From Arthrobacter sp. Soil764 (GTDB lineage: Bacteria; Actinomycetota; Actinomycetes; Actinomycetales; Micrococcaceae), in contig NZ_LMSI01000001.1 of the NCBI RefSeq assembly GCF_001428075.1, positions 287,512 to 351,511 on the forward strand: 64,000 nt of DNA, written 5' to 3'. The translations under genes and the position numbers were made by a program. This document shows, one piece after another, positions 8,323 through 16,762 of the stretch (the first letter of the stretch is position 1; every line of letters starts with the position of its first letter). Below the pieces are notes generated by a model that ran no database searches, was not told the DNA's origin, and worked only from the letters and a program-made list of their open reading frames with translations.

Positions 8323-9939
8323 CTACCGGACCGCCATTTCTGATTCCAGTACCTCGTAGGCCGGTGTGGTGAGGAAGTCGGTGTAGTCCTCGGAAAGGCA
8401 GATCCGGGAAATGATACCGGACGCCGGCGCGTAGTACCGGTTGAACAGTGCCTCGCCCACCTCGCCCCGGAGCTTTTCCGTTTCCTCCGCCAGCAGACGC
8501 TCAACCAGTTGGCGCGTGGCCGTGTTCCCGGTGTCTGCGAAGACTGCCCCGTTGCGGATCTGCTGCCAGACCTGCGACCGGGAGATTTCGGCCGTCGCGG
8601 CATCTTCCATCAGGTTGTGGATGGCAACAGCCCCGTTCCCGGACAGCCACACTGCGGTGTAGGCGACAGAAACGTACAGGTTCCCGCGGAGACCTGCCTC
8701 GGTCACTTCGCCGGGTGCTGACTCGATGTCGAGCAGTTGTTCGGCGGTGACATGGACCTCCGGGCGTGTCCGCTGCACCTGGTTGGGGGCGTCTCCCAGA
8801 ACCTGGTCGAATACCTCCATGCAGATGGGGACCAGGTCCGGGTGCGCAATCCAGGAGCCGTCGAATCCGTCGTTGGCCTCGCGGGTCTTGTCACCCCGTA
8901 CTTTTGCGAATGCCTCTTCGGTGACTTCCGGCTGGCGGCGGTTCGGAATGACCGCTGCCATGCCACCCATGGCAAACGCGCCGCGCTGGTGGCAGGTCTT
9001 GACCAGCAGTTCGGTGTAGGCGCGCATGAAGGGAACGGTCATCGACACGGCTGCACGGTCCGGCAGGCTGAACTTCGAACCGGAATCGCGGAAGTACTTG
9101 ATGATGCTGAACAGGTAATCCCAGCGCCCGGCGTTGAGGCCCGAGGCATGGTTCCGCAGCTCATACAGGATCTCGTCCATCTCGAAGGCCGCGGGAATGG
9201 TTTCCACCAGGACGGTGGCCCGGATGGTTCCCTGCGGGATGCCGAGGGCGTCCTGGGCGAAAACGAAGATGTCGTTCCACAGCCGGGCTTCGAGGTGGCT
9301 TTCCATCTTGGGCAGGTAGTAGTAAGGGCCGTGGCCGTTGTCGAGAAGCTGCTTGGCGTTGTGGAAGAAATGCAGGCCAAAGTCCACCAGGGCGCCGATG
9401 GCGGGCTTGCCGTCGAATTCCAGGTTCCGCTCCTCCATGTGCCAACCGCGGGGACGCATGATGACGACGGCGGTGGGCGCGTCGGTGCGGACGGCGTAGG
9501 TCTTGCCCTCGGGGGACGTGTAGGCCAGGGTTCCGCGTGCGGCATCGTACAGCGAGAGTTGGCCGTCGATGACGTTGAACCATGTTGGGCAGCTGGCGTC
9601 CTCCAGGTCTGCCAGCCATACCTTTGCACCTGAGTTCAGGGCGTTGATCGCCATCTTCGCGGGGGAGCAGGGGCCGGTGATTTCCACCCGGCGGTCCTGG
9701 AGGGCGGACGGCGCCGGGGCAACGGTCCAGTCGCCCTCGCGCACCTCTGCTGTCTCCGGCAGGAAGTCCAAGATTCCGGTCTGTGCTGCCTCCGCGCGGC
9801 GCTCCTGCCGTGCAGACAGGCGGGCTTCGCGTTCGGCAGCGAAACGGCCATGGAGGCCGGCCAGGAACTCCAGGGCTTCCGGTGTCAGGATTTCCGCGGC
9901 GCGGTCAAAGGGCAGGTCAGCGGTTCGTGTCAGGGGCAT
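8323..9939 (-). CDS. aceB: Malate synthase A
   Basis: Condenses glyoxylate and acetyl-CoA to malate. The 538 residues match the usual length of the A-type enzyme (the G type is about 720). Family landmarks are present: [75 protein letters not shown] and [14 protein letters not shown] at 9939 with AAAGGA seven bases upstream. Isocitrate lyase is not next to it; instead it diverges from a permease and a GlcD-type oxidase, so here it more likely consumes glyoxylate made from glycolate. The shared 228-base upstream region carries tandem GntR-type operators. Confidence 0.95.
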   Translation of the reverse strand: MPLTRTADLPFDRAAEILTPEALEFLAGLHGRFAAEREARLSARQERRAEAAQTGILDFLPETAEVREGDWTVAPAPSALQDRRVEITGPCSPAKMAINALNSGAKVWLADLEDASCPTWFNVIDGQLSLYDAARGTLAYTSPEGKTYAVRTDAPTAVVIMRPRGWHMEERNLEFDGKPAIGALVDFGLHFFHNAKQLLDNGHGPYYYLPKMESHLEARLWNDIFVFAQDALGIPQGTIRATVLVETIPAAFEMDEILYELRNHASGLNAGRWDYLFSIIKYFRDSGSKFSLPDRAAVSMTVPFMRAYTELLVKTCHQRGAFAMGGMAAVIPNRRQPEVTEEAFAKVRGDKTREANDGFDGSWIAHPDLVPICMEVFDQVLGDAPNQVQRTRPEVHVTAEQLLDIESAPGEVTEAGLRGNLYVSVAYTAVWLSGNGAVAIHNLMEDAATAEISRSQVWQQIRNGAVFADTGNTATRQLVERLLAEETEKLRGEVGEALFNRYYAPASGIISRICLSEDYTDFLTTPAYEVLESEMAVR

Positions 9940-10016
9940 TACATAGTCCTTTCGGGAATTTTCACGATACGGACATTAGGTTCTGCCAGATGAAAAAACA
10001 AGGGCTCCAGATAAAT

Positions 10017-10057
10017 CGGTCAGACCATTGACTAGCGGTCAGACCAATACATACAGT
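10017..10057 (+). promoter_or_regulatory. Tandem GGTCAGACC operators and permease promoter
   Basis: Two identical 11-bp sites, CGGTCAGACCA at 10017-10027 and 10036-10046, lie 19 bases apart (about two helical turns) in the region between malate synthase and the permease. The GGTCNGACC core is typical of FadR/PdhR/LldR-type GntR regulators. A promoter for the permease reads through them: -35 TTGACT (10028-10033), 18-base spacer, -10 TACAGT (10052-10057), so the second site sits in the spacer, fitting repression. The GntR regulator encoded at 13481 is the natural candidate. Confidence 0.65.
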
Positions 10058-10167
10058 TTGTCCACGAGACAATATCTCAATCTCACATCGTGGAATTTTC
10101 TGCTCGGCGTTTATAAACCCTTCCATCGCGCCCCACCCTCCCCGCTCCAAATACAAAGGAGTTTTTT

Positions 10168-11913
10168 GTGAGCACTTACCAGCAAGCCGTGGACCCCCTC
10201 TGGGGTTCACTCGGACTGTCCGCGCTTTGCGCGGCATTGCCGTTGATTCTCTTGTTTGTCCTGCTGGGCGTCTTCCGCGTGAAAGCGGCCAAAGCCGCTC
10301 TCGCCAGCCTGGCGCTGTCCATCATCCTGGCCCTTTTGGTCTGGCGAATGCCGGTGGACCAGGTCTTCAGCGCCACGGCCGAAGGAGTCCTCTACGGTCT
10401 GTTCCCTATCCTGTGGATCCTCATCAACGCCCTTTGGGTTTACAAGCTCACTGTGGCCACGCCCTGGTTTGATGCCCTGGGCCGGACTATCCGCTCCATC
10501 TCCAACGATCTGCGGATCCTGTCGATCCTGATCGCGTTCTGTTTCGGCGCGCTCCTTGAATCGCTCGCAGGTTTCGGCGCCCCGGTTGCCATCACGTCCG
10601 CGATGCTGATGGCCGCCGGCATGAAGCCGCTGAAATCCGCCATCGTCTCGCTTCTGGCCAACACCGCGCCGGTCGCGTTCGGCGCCATGGCCGCACCCAT
10701 CATCGCCCTGAACGGCGTCACTGGCCTGCCGCTGCACGATCTGTCCTCCATGGCCGGCCGCCAAACCCCCTTCATCGCCCTGATCGTGCCGCTGCTGCTC
10801 GTTGTCATCGTCGACGGCAGGCGCGGCCTGAAGCAGACTTGGCCCGTTGCGCTGGTGGCCGGGGCAGTCTTTGGGATCTTCCAGTTCATCACGTCCAACT
10901 TCATCGCCGTTGAATTGACCGACGTCGTGGCTGCCGTGGCTACGGTGGCCGCCGTGCTGCTGATGCTCCGTGTCTGGCAGCCGCGGGAGATCATTGACAT
11001 GTCCGGGCAGGCCGGCGGATCAGGCGACCTTGAGGAAGGACGTCCGTCCGGTCCGTCGTCATCCGGCCGCGGTTCGGCAAGGACCCCGGCATCCGCGTCG
11101 GTTACCGAGGCTATCTCCGCGGCTGCGACCACCCGGGTCGCGGTGCCGGCAACCACCGCGGAACGTCCCGCCCGCCGGGAAATCTGGATGGCCGTAGCGC
11201 CCTACCTGATCATCATGGCCGTCTTCTCCATCGCCCAGATCCCGGCAGTCAAGGACTGGCTGGGCGCAAACGGAAGCGTGAGCTTCGCCTGGCCGGGCCT
11301 GGACGTCGTGGACGCCGACGGGAAACATGTTGCCGCGCAGAAGTTCAAGTTCGACCACCTCAAAGCCACCGGCACCCTGCTTCTGGTCTCCGGCCTCGTC
11401 ACCACGGTCCTGTACCGCCTGTCCGCAGCCCAGGGCCTGCGCATTTACTGGGAAACCCTGAAGCAGCTGCGCTGGACCATCCTCACGGTCACCACCGTCC
11501 TGGCCCTGTCCTTCGTCATGAACCTGTCCGGGCAGACCACCTCCCTGGGCCTCGCCCTCGCGTCCGCCGGCGGCTTCTTCGCCTTCCTTTCGCCGCTGAT
11601 CGGCTGGATCGGTGTTGCCCTTACCGGCTCGGACACCTCGTCCAACTCACTCTTCGGGCAGATGCAGGCCACTGCCGCCGCGCAGACCGGCCTCTCGCCG
11701 GTGCTGATGGCCGCCTCCAACTCCTCCGCCGGCGTGATGGGCAAGATGCTTTCGCTGCAGAACCTGGCCGTCGCCTCCGCCGCGGTGGGCCTGGAAGGCG
11801 CCGAGGGAACGCTGTTCCGCAAACTGATCGGCTGGAGCCTGGGCCTGCTGGCCCTCATCACGGTGCTGATCGTCCTGCAGTCCACCCCGGTACTCGGCTG
11901 GATGGTCCCCTAG
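10168..11913 (+). CDS. L-lactate/glycolate permease (LctP family), copy 1
   Basis: 581-residue polytopic inner-membrane symporter of the LldP/GlcA (LctP) family, carrying lactate and/or glycolate with protons. Family signatures: FGALLESLAGFGAPVAI (about 125-142), NTAPVAFGAMAAPIIAL and LTGSDTSSNSLFGQMQ near the C-terminus. A hydrophilic loop rich in Ser/Gly/Ala (about 275-330) differs completely from the loop of the second copy at 15044, while the membrane parts are nearly identical. GTG start with AAGGAG upstream. Because it precedes a GlcD-type oxidase and diverges from malate synthase, glycolate transport is the best guess. Confidence 0.93.
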   Translation: MSTYQQAVDPLWGSLGLSALCAALPLILLFVLLGVFRVKAAKAALASLALSIILALLVWRMPVDQVFSATAEGVLYGLFPILWILINALWVYKLTVATPWFDALGRTIRSISNDLRILSILIAFCFGALLESLAGFGAPVAITSAMLMAAGMKPLKSAIVSLLANTAPVAFGAMAAPIIALNGVTGLPLHDLSSMAGRQTPFIALIVPLLLVVIVDGRRGLKQTWPVALVAGAVFGIFQFITSNFIAVELTDVVAAVATVAAVLLMLRVWQPREIIDMSGQAGGSGDLEEGRPSGPSSSGRGSARTPASASVTEAISAAATTRVAVPATTAERPARREIWMAVAPYLIIMAVFSIAQIPAVKDWLGANGSVSFAWPGLDVVDADGKHVAAQKFKFDHLKATGTLLLVSGLVTTVLYRLSAAQGLRIYWETLKQLRWTILTVTTVLALSFVMNLSGQTTSLGLALASAGGFFAFLSPLIGWIGVALTGSDTSSNSLFGQMQATAAAQTGLSPVLMAASNSSAGVMGKMLSLQNLAVASAAVGLEGAEGTLFRKLIGWSLGLLALITVLIVLQSTPVLGWMVP

Positions 11914-12013
11914 CCGGCGCCACCTTTACACATGGAAATACGGCCGCCGGAGTGGTTCCGCCTGGCCGGGTTCCCAAAGAACACACTCAAGAAAACAAAG
12001 AGGTTTCCTTCCC

Positions 12014-13384
12014 ATGAGCACAACTACAGCTGTCACAGCATCAGCAGCGGTCCTCGCTGCAAGCGCCCACGCCTCCACAGACCTGGATGAGAGGGTCAGG
12101 GTAAGCACGGACCGTTCCGGTTACGTACCGCCCAGCCTGCCCGACGGCGTGGTTTATGCCACGAGCGCCGAAGAGGTTGTGGCCACCATGAAGCTTGCCG
12201 CGGCCCACAACGTCCCGGTGGTCCCCCGGGGAGCCGGAACCGGCCTTGCTGCCGGAGCTTCCGCGCAGGCCGGCGAAGTGGTCCTTGACCTGGCCCGGAT
12301 GAACCGGATCCTGCACATCGATCCCGTGGAGCAGCTGGCCGTGGTGGAACCCGGCGTGCTCAATGCGCAGGTGAATGCCGCCGCGGGGGAGCACGGACTC
12401 TTCTATGCGCCGGACCCGGCCAGCACGGCCATCTGCTCCATCGGCGGCAACATTGCCACCAACGCCGGCGGGATGTGGTGCGCGAAATATGGCGTGACAC
12501 GCGAATCGGTGCTCGCCCTCCGCGTGGTCCTGCCCGATGGCCGGGTGCTGCGGACCGGGCGGAACACCATCAAGGGCGTCACGGGGTATGACCTGAACGC
12601 CCTGATGATCGGGTCCGAAGGAACGCTGGGCGTGGTGGTGGAAGCAACCCTTCGCCTGCGGCCCAAGCCCATCCAGACCGCCACCGTCGCCGCCTATTTC
12701 CCGGACGTGGACGCCGCCGCGCTGGCCGCATCCGCCATCATCGCTGCCCGGCTGCAGCCTTCGGTGCTGGAACTCATGGACGGCCCCACCCTGGAAGCCG
12801 TTGACACGGTCCATGGCACCAACCACCGGTCCAAGGGCGGGGCATTCCTGCTGGCCCAGACGGACGGGTACGGCGCGTTCCTCGAGCAGGACGTCCTCCT
12901 CAGGGCCATTGCACCCTTCGCCAGCCACGTCGAGAAAGCTGTGGATGCGGCGGCAGCGGAGGCACTCGTGGCCACCCGGCGGGAAGCGATCCCGTCCCTT
13001 GAGAAGATGGGCCGCGTGTCCATCTGCGACATCGGAGTGCCGCGGAACCGGCTGGCGGATGTCTTCGCGGGGCTCGAAGACATCTCCCGGAAAACGGGGG
13101 TCCGGATCTTCAACGTGGCCCACGCGGCGGACGGCAACCTGCACCCGATGATCGTCGTCGAACCCGACCAGTCCATCACTGAAGGACCGGCCAAAAAGGC
13201 CCTCGGCGACATGTTCTACCTGGCCCAGCGCCTGGGCGGCACCCTGACAGGGGAACACGGCGTCGGGCTGCTCAAGCGCGACTGGCTCGAGGATGAGCTC
13301 GGCGGCATCTCGCTGGAACTCCAGCGCTCCATCCGCAAGGTGTTCGACCCGCAGGGAATCCTGAACCCCGGCAAGGCGATCTGA
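12014..13384 (+). CDS. glcD: FAD-linked oxidase, GlcD type (glycolate or D-lactate oxidase)
   Basis: 456-residue flavoprotein that oxidises an alpha-hydroxy acid. Residues 40-215 form the PCMH FAD-binding fold (PRGAGTGLAAGA, DPASTAICSIGGNIATNAGGMWCAKYGVT), and the C-terminal FAD-oxidase domain has the HAADGNLHP and GEHGVGLLKRDWL motifs with likely metal/substrate His residues. It matches GlcD in length; GlcE and GlcF partners are not adjacent, so it may act as a stand-alone oxidase or use another electron acceptor. Lies 100 bases after the permease and is probably co-transcribed. D-lactate is the alternative substrate; malate synthase nearby favours glycolate. Confidence 0.88.
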   Translation: MSTTTAVTASAAVLAASAHASTDLDERVRVSTDRSGYVPPSLPDGVVYATSAEEVVATMKLAAAHNVPVVPRGAGTGLAAGASAQAGEVVLDLARMNRILHIDPVEQLAVVEPGVLNAQVNAAAGEHGLFYAPDPASTAICSIGGNIATNAGGMWCAKYGVTRESVLALRVVLPDGRVLRTGRNTIKGVTGYDLNALMIGSEGTLGVVVEATLRLRPKPIQTATVAAYFPDVDAAALAASAIIAARLQPSVLELMDGPTLEAVDTVHGTNHRSKGGAFLLAQTDGYGAFLEQDVLLRAIAPFASHVEKAVDAAAAEALVATRREAIPSLEKMGRVSICDIGVPRNRLADVFAGLEDISRKTGVRIFNVAHAADGNLHPMIVVEPDQSITEGPAKKALGDMFYLAQRLGGTLTGEHGVGLLKRDWLEDELGGISLELQRSIRKVFDPQGILNPGKAI

Positions 13385-13407
13385 GCCGGAAACCCGTCCC
13401 ACCGTGT

Positions 13408-13443
13408 ATCCTGCTGCGCCGGTTTCCGCCGGCGCAGCAGGAT
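13408..13443 (+). terminator. 15-bp stem-loop after glcD
   Basis: ATCCTGCTGCGCCGG (13408-13422) is perfectly complementary to 13429-13443, with a 6-base loop TTTCCG. It starts 24 bases after the glcD stop and ends 37 bases before the regulator start. A strong stem without a T-run; it probably separates the oxidase transcript from the regulator gene or attenuates it. Confidence 0.65.
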
Positions 13444-13480
13444 CGGACGCCGGCGCCGGTTGTTAGGGCAGGATGGATCC

Positions 13481-14206
13481 ATGACCAAACCTTCGGTGGC
13501 ACCCGGGTCCAAGCGGACGTACGACGTCCTGGTGGAGGACATTGAGGCGGGCCTGCGCTCAGGCCGGTTCAAGGTCGGGGACCAGCTGCCCGGCGAACGG
13601 ATACTCGCGGAAACCTACGGGATCTCGCGCGCTTCAGTGCGCGAGGCCATGCGCCTGCTGGACGCAATGGGGGTCCTCCGGAGTTCCAACAGGTCTGGCC
13701 CCAAATCGGGCGCGGTCATCGTTTCCGAGCCGTCAGCCGGGTTGTCCGCCACGCTTCGCCTGCACGTTGCCAGCAGCAGTCTTCCGGTGGAGGAGATCGT
13801 AGAAGCCCGGATCCTTCTGGAAACGTGGGCAGCAAGGACCGCGGCCCAGCATGACAATCCGGCCGGGATCCAACGCGCCAGGGAACTGCTCGAGGCCATG
13901 GATGCCCCGGACATAGACCCCGACGCCTTCCACGCCCTCGACGCACAGTTCCACCTGGCCCTCAGTGCCCTGGCCGGCAACACGGTCATTGAAACGATCA
14001 TGGAATCCCTCAGCGGCTCAATCCGTGGCTACATCAAGGATGCACTGGATGCCCTCGGGCAGTGGCCCGTGGTGCTCGAGCAGCTCAGGGCCCACCACCA
14101 CGGGATCTTCGATGCTGTGGAAGCCAAGGACGCTGATGGCGCCGCGGAGCTGCTGCGGAGCCATATTGCCTGGTTGTACGAGCAGACAGCCAGCAGGGCG
14201 GGCTGA
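13481..14206 (+). CDS. GntR/FadR-subfamily regulator (LldR/GlcC-like)
   Basis: 241-residue repressor with an N-terminal GntR winged helix (about 10-75; QLPGERILAETYGISRASVREAMRLLDAMGV) and a C-terminal FCD ligand-binding domain with the expected metal-binding Asp/His pattern (DAQFHLALSALAGN, AHHHGIFDAV, LLRSHIAW). FCD-GntR proteins next to lactate or glycolate genes normally respond to that acid. ATG at 13481 with AGGATGG upstream. The likely target is the GGTCAGACC pair at 10017-10046. Ends one base before the convergent regulator gene at 14208. Confidence 0.9.
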   Translation: MTKPSVAPGSKRTYDVLVEDIEAGLRSGRFKVGDQLPGERILAETYGISRASVREAMRLLDAMGVLRSSNRSGPKSGAVIVSEPSAGLSATLRLHVASSSLPVEEIVEARILLETWAARTAAQHDNPAGIQRARELLEAMDAPDIDPDAFHALDAQFHLALSALAGNTVIETIMESLSGSIRGYIKDALDALGQWPVVLEQLRAHHHGIFDAVEAKDADGAAELLRSHIAWLYEQTASRAG

Positions 14207-14207
14207 G

Positions 14208-14942
14208 TTACTGCCCCGCCAGGCCGGACGGCAGGTCCGCCTCCGGGCCCGCCTCGCCACCCATTGCGGCCACCAGGCGCTCGCGGGCGCGGCCCAGGTG
14301 CTGGTCCAGGAGCTGGGCGGCCTCTTCGCCCTTTCCGGCCTCGATCAGCTCCAGGAGCTTTTGGTGTTCAGCCTGGATCAGGTTGGTGTCCAGGAGGTGC
14401 AGCGACTGCACCCGGGACATGCACAGGCGCACCTCGGCCACCAGGGACGAGTACATCCTGCTGATCCGCTCATTCCCCACGGCGTCGATCAGGCTGGTGT
14501 GGAACCGCATGTCCGGTTCCACCACGTCCAGCGGTGCGCCGGTTGCCAGTGCAGCGATATCCCGGTTGGCCTGGACCGCCCCTGCGGGCACCGTGCGGGC
14601 GGCGGCGAGCCGGCGCAGCACTTCGCTCTCCAGGTACGCCCGGGCCAGGTAGATATCGCGCACGGATTCCGGTCCCAGGTCCGCCACCCGGGCGGTCTTG
14701 TGCACGCCGCGAACCAGCAGCCCCTCGGCCACCAGCTTCTCGATGGAGGCCTTGGCGGTGGGCCGTGCCACCTCGTAGGACGTGGCCACCTCGGTCTCCG
14801 TCAGCGCGTGGGCGGAGGGCAGCTCACCGGAAAAAATGCGGAGCCGCAGGTCCGAGGCCACCGCTTCCACAATCGAGACAGCTGCAATACGGCCGGCCAC
14901 AAATCTCCGTTCCAACAAACAAGGGTGCGTGTTGGTTTCCAT
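14208..14942 (-). CDS. GntR/FCD-family regulator of the D-lactate operon
   Basis: 244 residues from the ATG at 14942; an upstream in-frame TTG at 14954 would add four residues but overlaps an operator-like site. N-terminal GntR winged helix (SGELPSAHALTETEVATSYEVARPTAKASIEKLVAEGLLV) and C-terminal FCD domain (MRFHTSLIDAVGN, AEHQKLLELIEAG, LLDQHLGRA). Divergent from the second permease, which it probably represses in the absence of D-lactate. No clear ribosome-binding site precedes the ATG, so translation may be weak or from a leaderless message. Distinct from the neighbouring regulator at 13481: sequence similarity is limited to the fold. Confidence 0.88.
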   Translation of the reverse strand: METNTHPCLLERRFVAGRIAAVSIVEAVASDLRLRIFSGELPSAHALTETEVATSYEVARPTAKASIEKLVAEGLLVRGVHKTARVADLGPESVRDIYLARAYLESEVLRRLAAARTVPAGAVQANRDIAALATGAPLDVVEPDMRFHTSLIDAVGNERISRMYSSLVAEVRLCMSRVQSLHLLDTNLIQAEHQKLLELIEAGKGEEAAQLLDQHLGRARERLVAAMGGEAGPEADLPSGLAGQ

Positions 14943-14943
14943 T

Positions 14944-14996
14944 TTGCCAGACAAGTATTCACTTCTATTGACCTACATGTGTACTTGTTAGACAAT
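14944..14996 (+). promoter_or_regulatory. Two TTGTCT-type operators and promoter of the D-lactate operon
   Basis: TTGCCAGACAA (14944-14954) and TTGTTAGACAA (14985-14995) are variants of the same inverted repeat (minus-strand reading TTGTCTRRCAA), 41 bases apart. A plus-strand promoter reads -35 TTGACC (14968-14973), 17-base spacer, -10 GACAAT (14991-14996), so the second site covers the -10. The first site abuts the regulator start codon, allowing autoregulation. The sequence differs from the GGTCAGACC sites of the other module, consistent with two regulators that do not cross-talk. Confidence 0.6.
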
Positions 14997-15043
14997 CGAG
15001 AAGTCGTCACGCCGATGTGGCGCTGCTCACCATCTGGAGTCAT

Positions 15044-16762
15044 ATGTTTCAGCAGATCCTCGATCCCATCGCCGGGTCCCTCCTGCTTTCCGCCCTGTGC
15101 GCGGCACTTCCCCTGGTCCTGTTGTTCGTCCTGCTGGGCGTCTTCCGGGTCAAGGCCGCCAAAGCTGCCATCGCCAGCCTGGCCCTGTCCTTCGTCCTGG
15201 CCGTCGCGGGCTGGCGGATGCCCCTGGACCAGGCCCTCAGTGCCACCGCGGCCGGCATCTTCTATGGCCTGTTCCCCATCCTGTGGATCCTGGTCAACGC
15301 GCTGTGGATCTACAAGCTCACCGTGGCCACGCCGTGGTTCAATGCCCTGGGGCGGACCATCCGCTCCATCTCCAACGACCTCCGGGTCCTTTCAATCCTG
15401 ATTGCGTTCTGCTTCGGTGCGCTCCTCGAGTCGCTCGCAGGTTTCGGCGCGCCTGTCGCCATCTCGGCGGCCATGCTGATGGCTGCGGGCATGAAACCGC
15501 TCAAGTCCGCCGTCGTCTCGCTGCTGGCGAACACCGCACCGGTGGCCTTCGGCGCCATGGCCGCGCCCATCATCGCCCTCAACGGCGTGACCGGCCTGCC
15601 GCTGCACGACCTTTCCGCCATGGCCGGCCGGCAGACGCCCTTCATCGCCCTGATCGTGCCGCTGCTGCTTGTCTTCATCGTGGACGGCAAACGCGGCGTC
15701 AAGCAGACCTGGCCCGTTGCACTGGTGGCCGGCGGAGCGTTCGCCGCCGCACAGTTCGTCACGTCCAATTTCCTTGCCGTGGAACTGACTGACGTGGTGG
15801 CGGCGGTGGTCACGGTAGCGGCGGTGCTGCTGATGCTGAAGGCCTGGCAGCCGAAGGAGTCGGTGCGCGTGGAAGGATCAGTACAGGACGCGTCCGTTCC
15901 CGCCATGGCCGGCGGGAAGAGTGCGGGCAGCAACGGCGGACAGGAACGCACGACGGCGGGCGGCCGGCAGGGGAGCGTTCCGGACCTTTCCGGAGTCCCC
16001 GCGGACAATACCCGCCCGGCGCCGCGTGAGGTGTGGCTCGCCGTCGCGCCCTACCTGATCATCATCGCCGTGTTCTCCATCGCCCAGATCCCGTTCATCA
16101 AGACCTGGCTGGGGCAGGTGGGCACTACGACGTTCGCCTGGCCCGGCCTGCACATCGAGGACTCGGACGGCAAGGCGGTTGCGGCCACCAAGTTCAAGCT
16201 GGACCACCTCAAATCCACCGGGACGCTGCTGCTGCTCTCCGGCCTGCTCACCATGGCGTTGTACAAAATTTCTGCCATCAAGGGACTGGGCATCTACTGG
16301 GAGACCCTGAAGCAGCTGCGCTGGACCATCCTCACGGTCACCACCGTCCTGGCCCTGTCCTTCGTCATGAACCTGTCCGGGCAGACCACCACGCTGGGAT
16401 TCGCGCTTGCCTCGGCCGGCGGCTTCTTCGCGCTCCTCTCGCCGCTGATCGGCTGGATCGGCGTGGCGCTCACCGGCTCGGATACGTCGTCCAACTCGCT
16501 GTTCGGGCAGATGCAGGCCACCGCCGCCGGGCAGACAGGACTCTCGCCGATTTTGATGGCCGCCGCCAACTCCTCCGCCGGTGTCATGGGCAAGATGCTC
16601 TCACTGCAGAACCTGGCCGTCGCCGCGGCCGCGGTGGGGCTGGAAGGCGCCGAGGGAACCCTGTTCCGTAAGCTGATCGGCTGGAGCCTGGGGCTGCTGG
16701 CCCTCATCACTGTGCTGATTGTCCTGCAGTCCACCCCGGTCCTGGGCTGGATGGTGCCCTGA
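15044..16762 (+). CDS. lctP: L-lactate/D-lactate permease (LctP family), copy 2
   Basis: 572 residues from the ATG at 15044, chosen for its GGAG four bases upstream and because copy 1 begins at the matching place; a GTG at 15017 gives a longer form. Same topology and signatures as copy 1 (LLESLAGFGAPVAIS, NTAPVAFGAMAAPIIALNGVTGLPLHDLSAMAGRQTPF, TGSDTSSNSLFGQMQ), and the C-terminal 100 residues are almost identical to it. The cytoplasmic loop at about 270-330 is unrelated to that of copy 1. The stop overlaps the start of the D-lactate dehydrogenase gene (TGATG), so it is the dedicated importer for that enzyme. Confidence 0.93.
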   Translation: MFQQILDPIAGSLLLSALCAALPLVLLFVLLGVFRVKAAKAAIASLALSFVLAVAGWRMPLDQALSATAAGIFYGLFPILWILVNALWIYKLTVATPWFNALGRTIRSISNDLRVLSILIAFCFGALLESLAGFGAPVAISAAMLMAAGMKPLKSAVVSLLANTAPVAFGAMAAPIIALNGVTGLPLHDLSAMAGRQTPFIALIVPLLLVFIVDGKRGVKQTWPVALVAGGAFAAAQFVTSNFLAVELTDVVAAVVTVAAVLLMLKAWQPKESVRVEGSVQDASVPAMAGGKSAGSNGGQERTTAGGRQGSVPDLSGVPADNTRPAPREVWLAVAPYLIIIAVFSIAQIPFIKTWLGQVGTTTFAWPGLHIEDSDGKAVAATKFKLDHLKSTGTLLLLSGLLTMALYKISAIKGLGIYWETLKQLRWTILTVTTVLALSFVMNLSGQTTTLGFALASAGGFFALLSPLIGWIGVALTGSDTSSNSLFGQMQATAAGQTGLSPILMAAANSSAGVMGKMLSLQNLAVAAAAVGLEGAEGTLFRKLIGWSLGLLALITVLIVLQSTPVLGWMVP

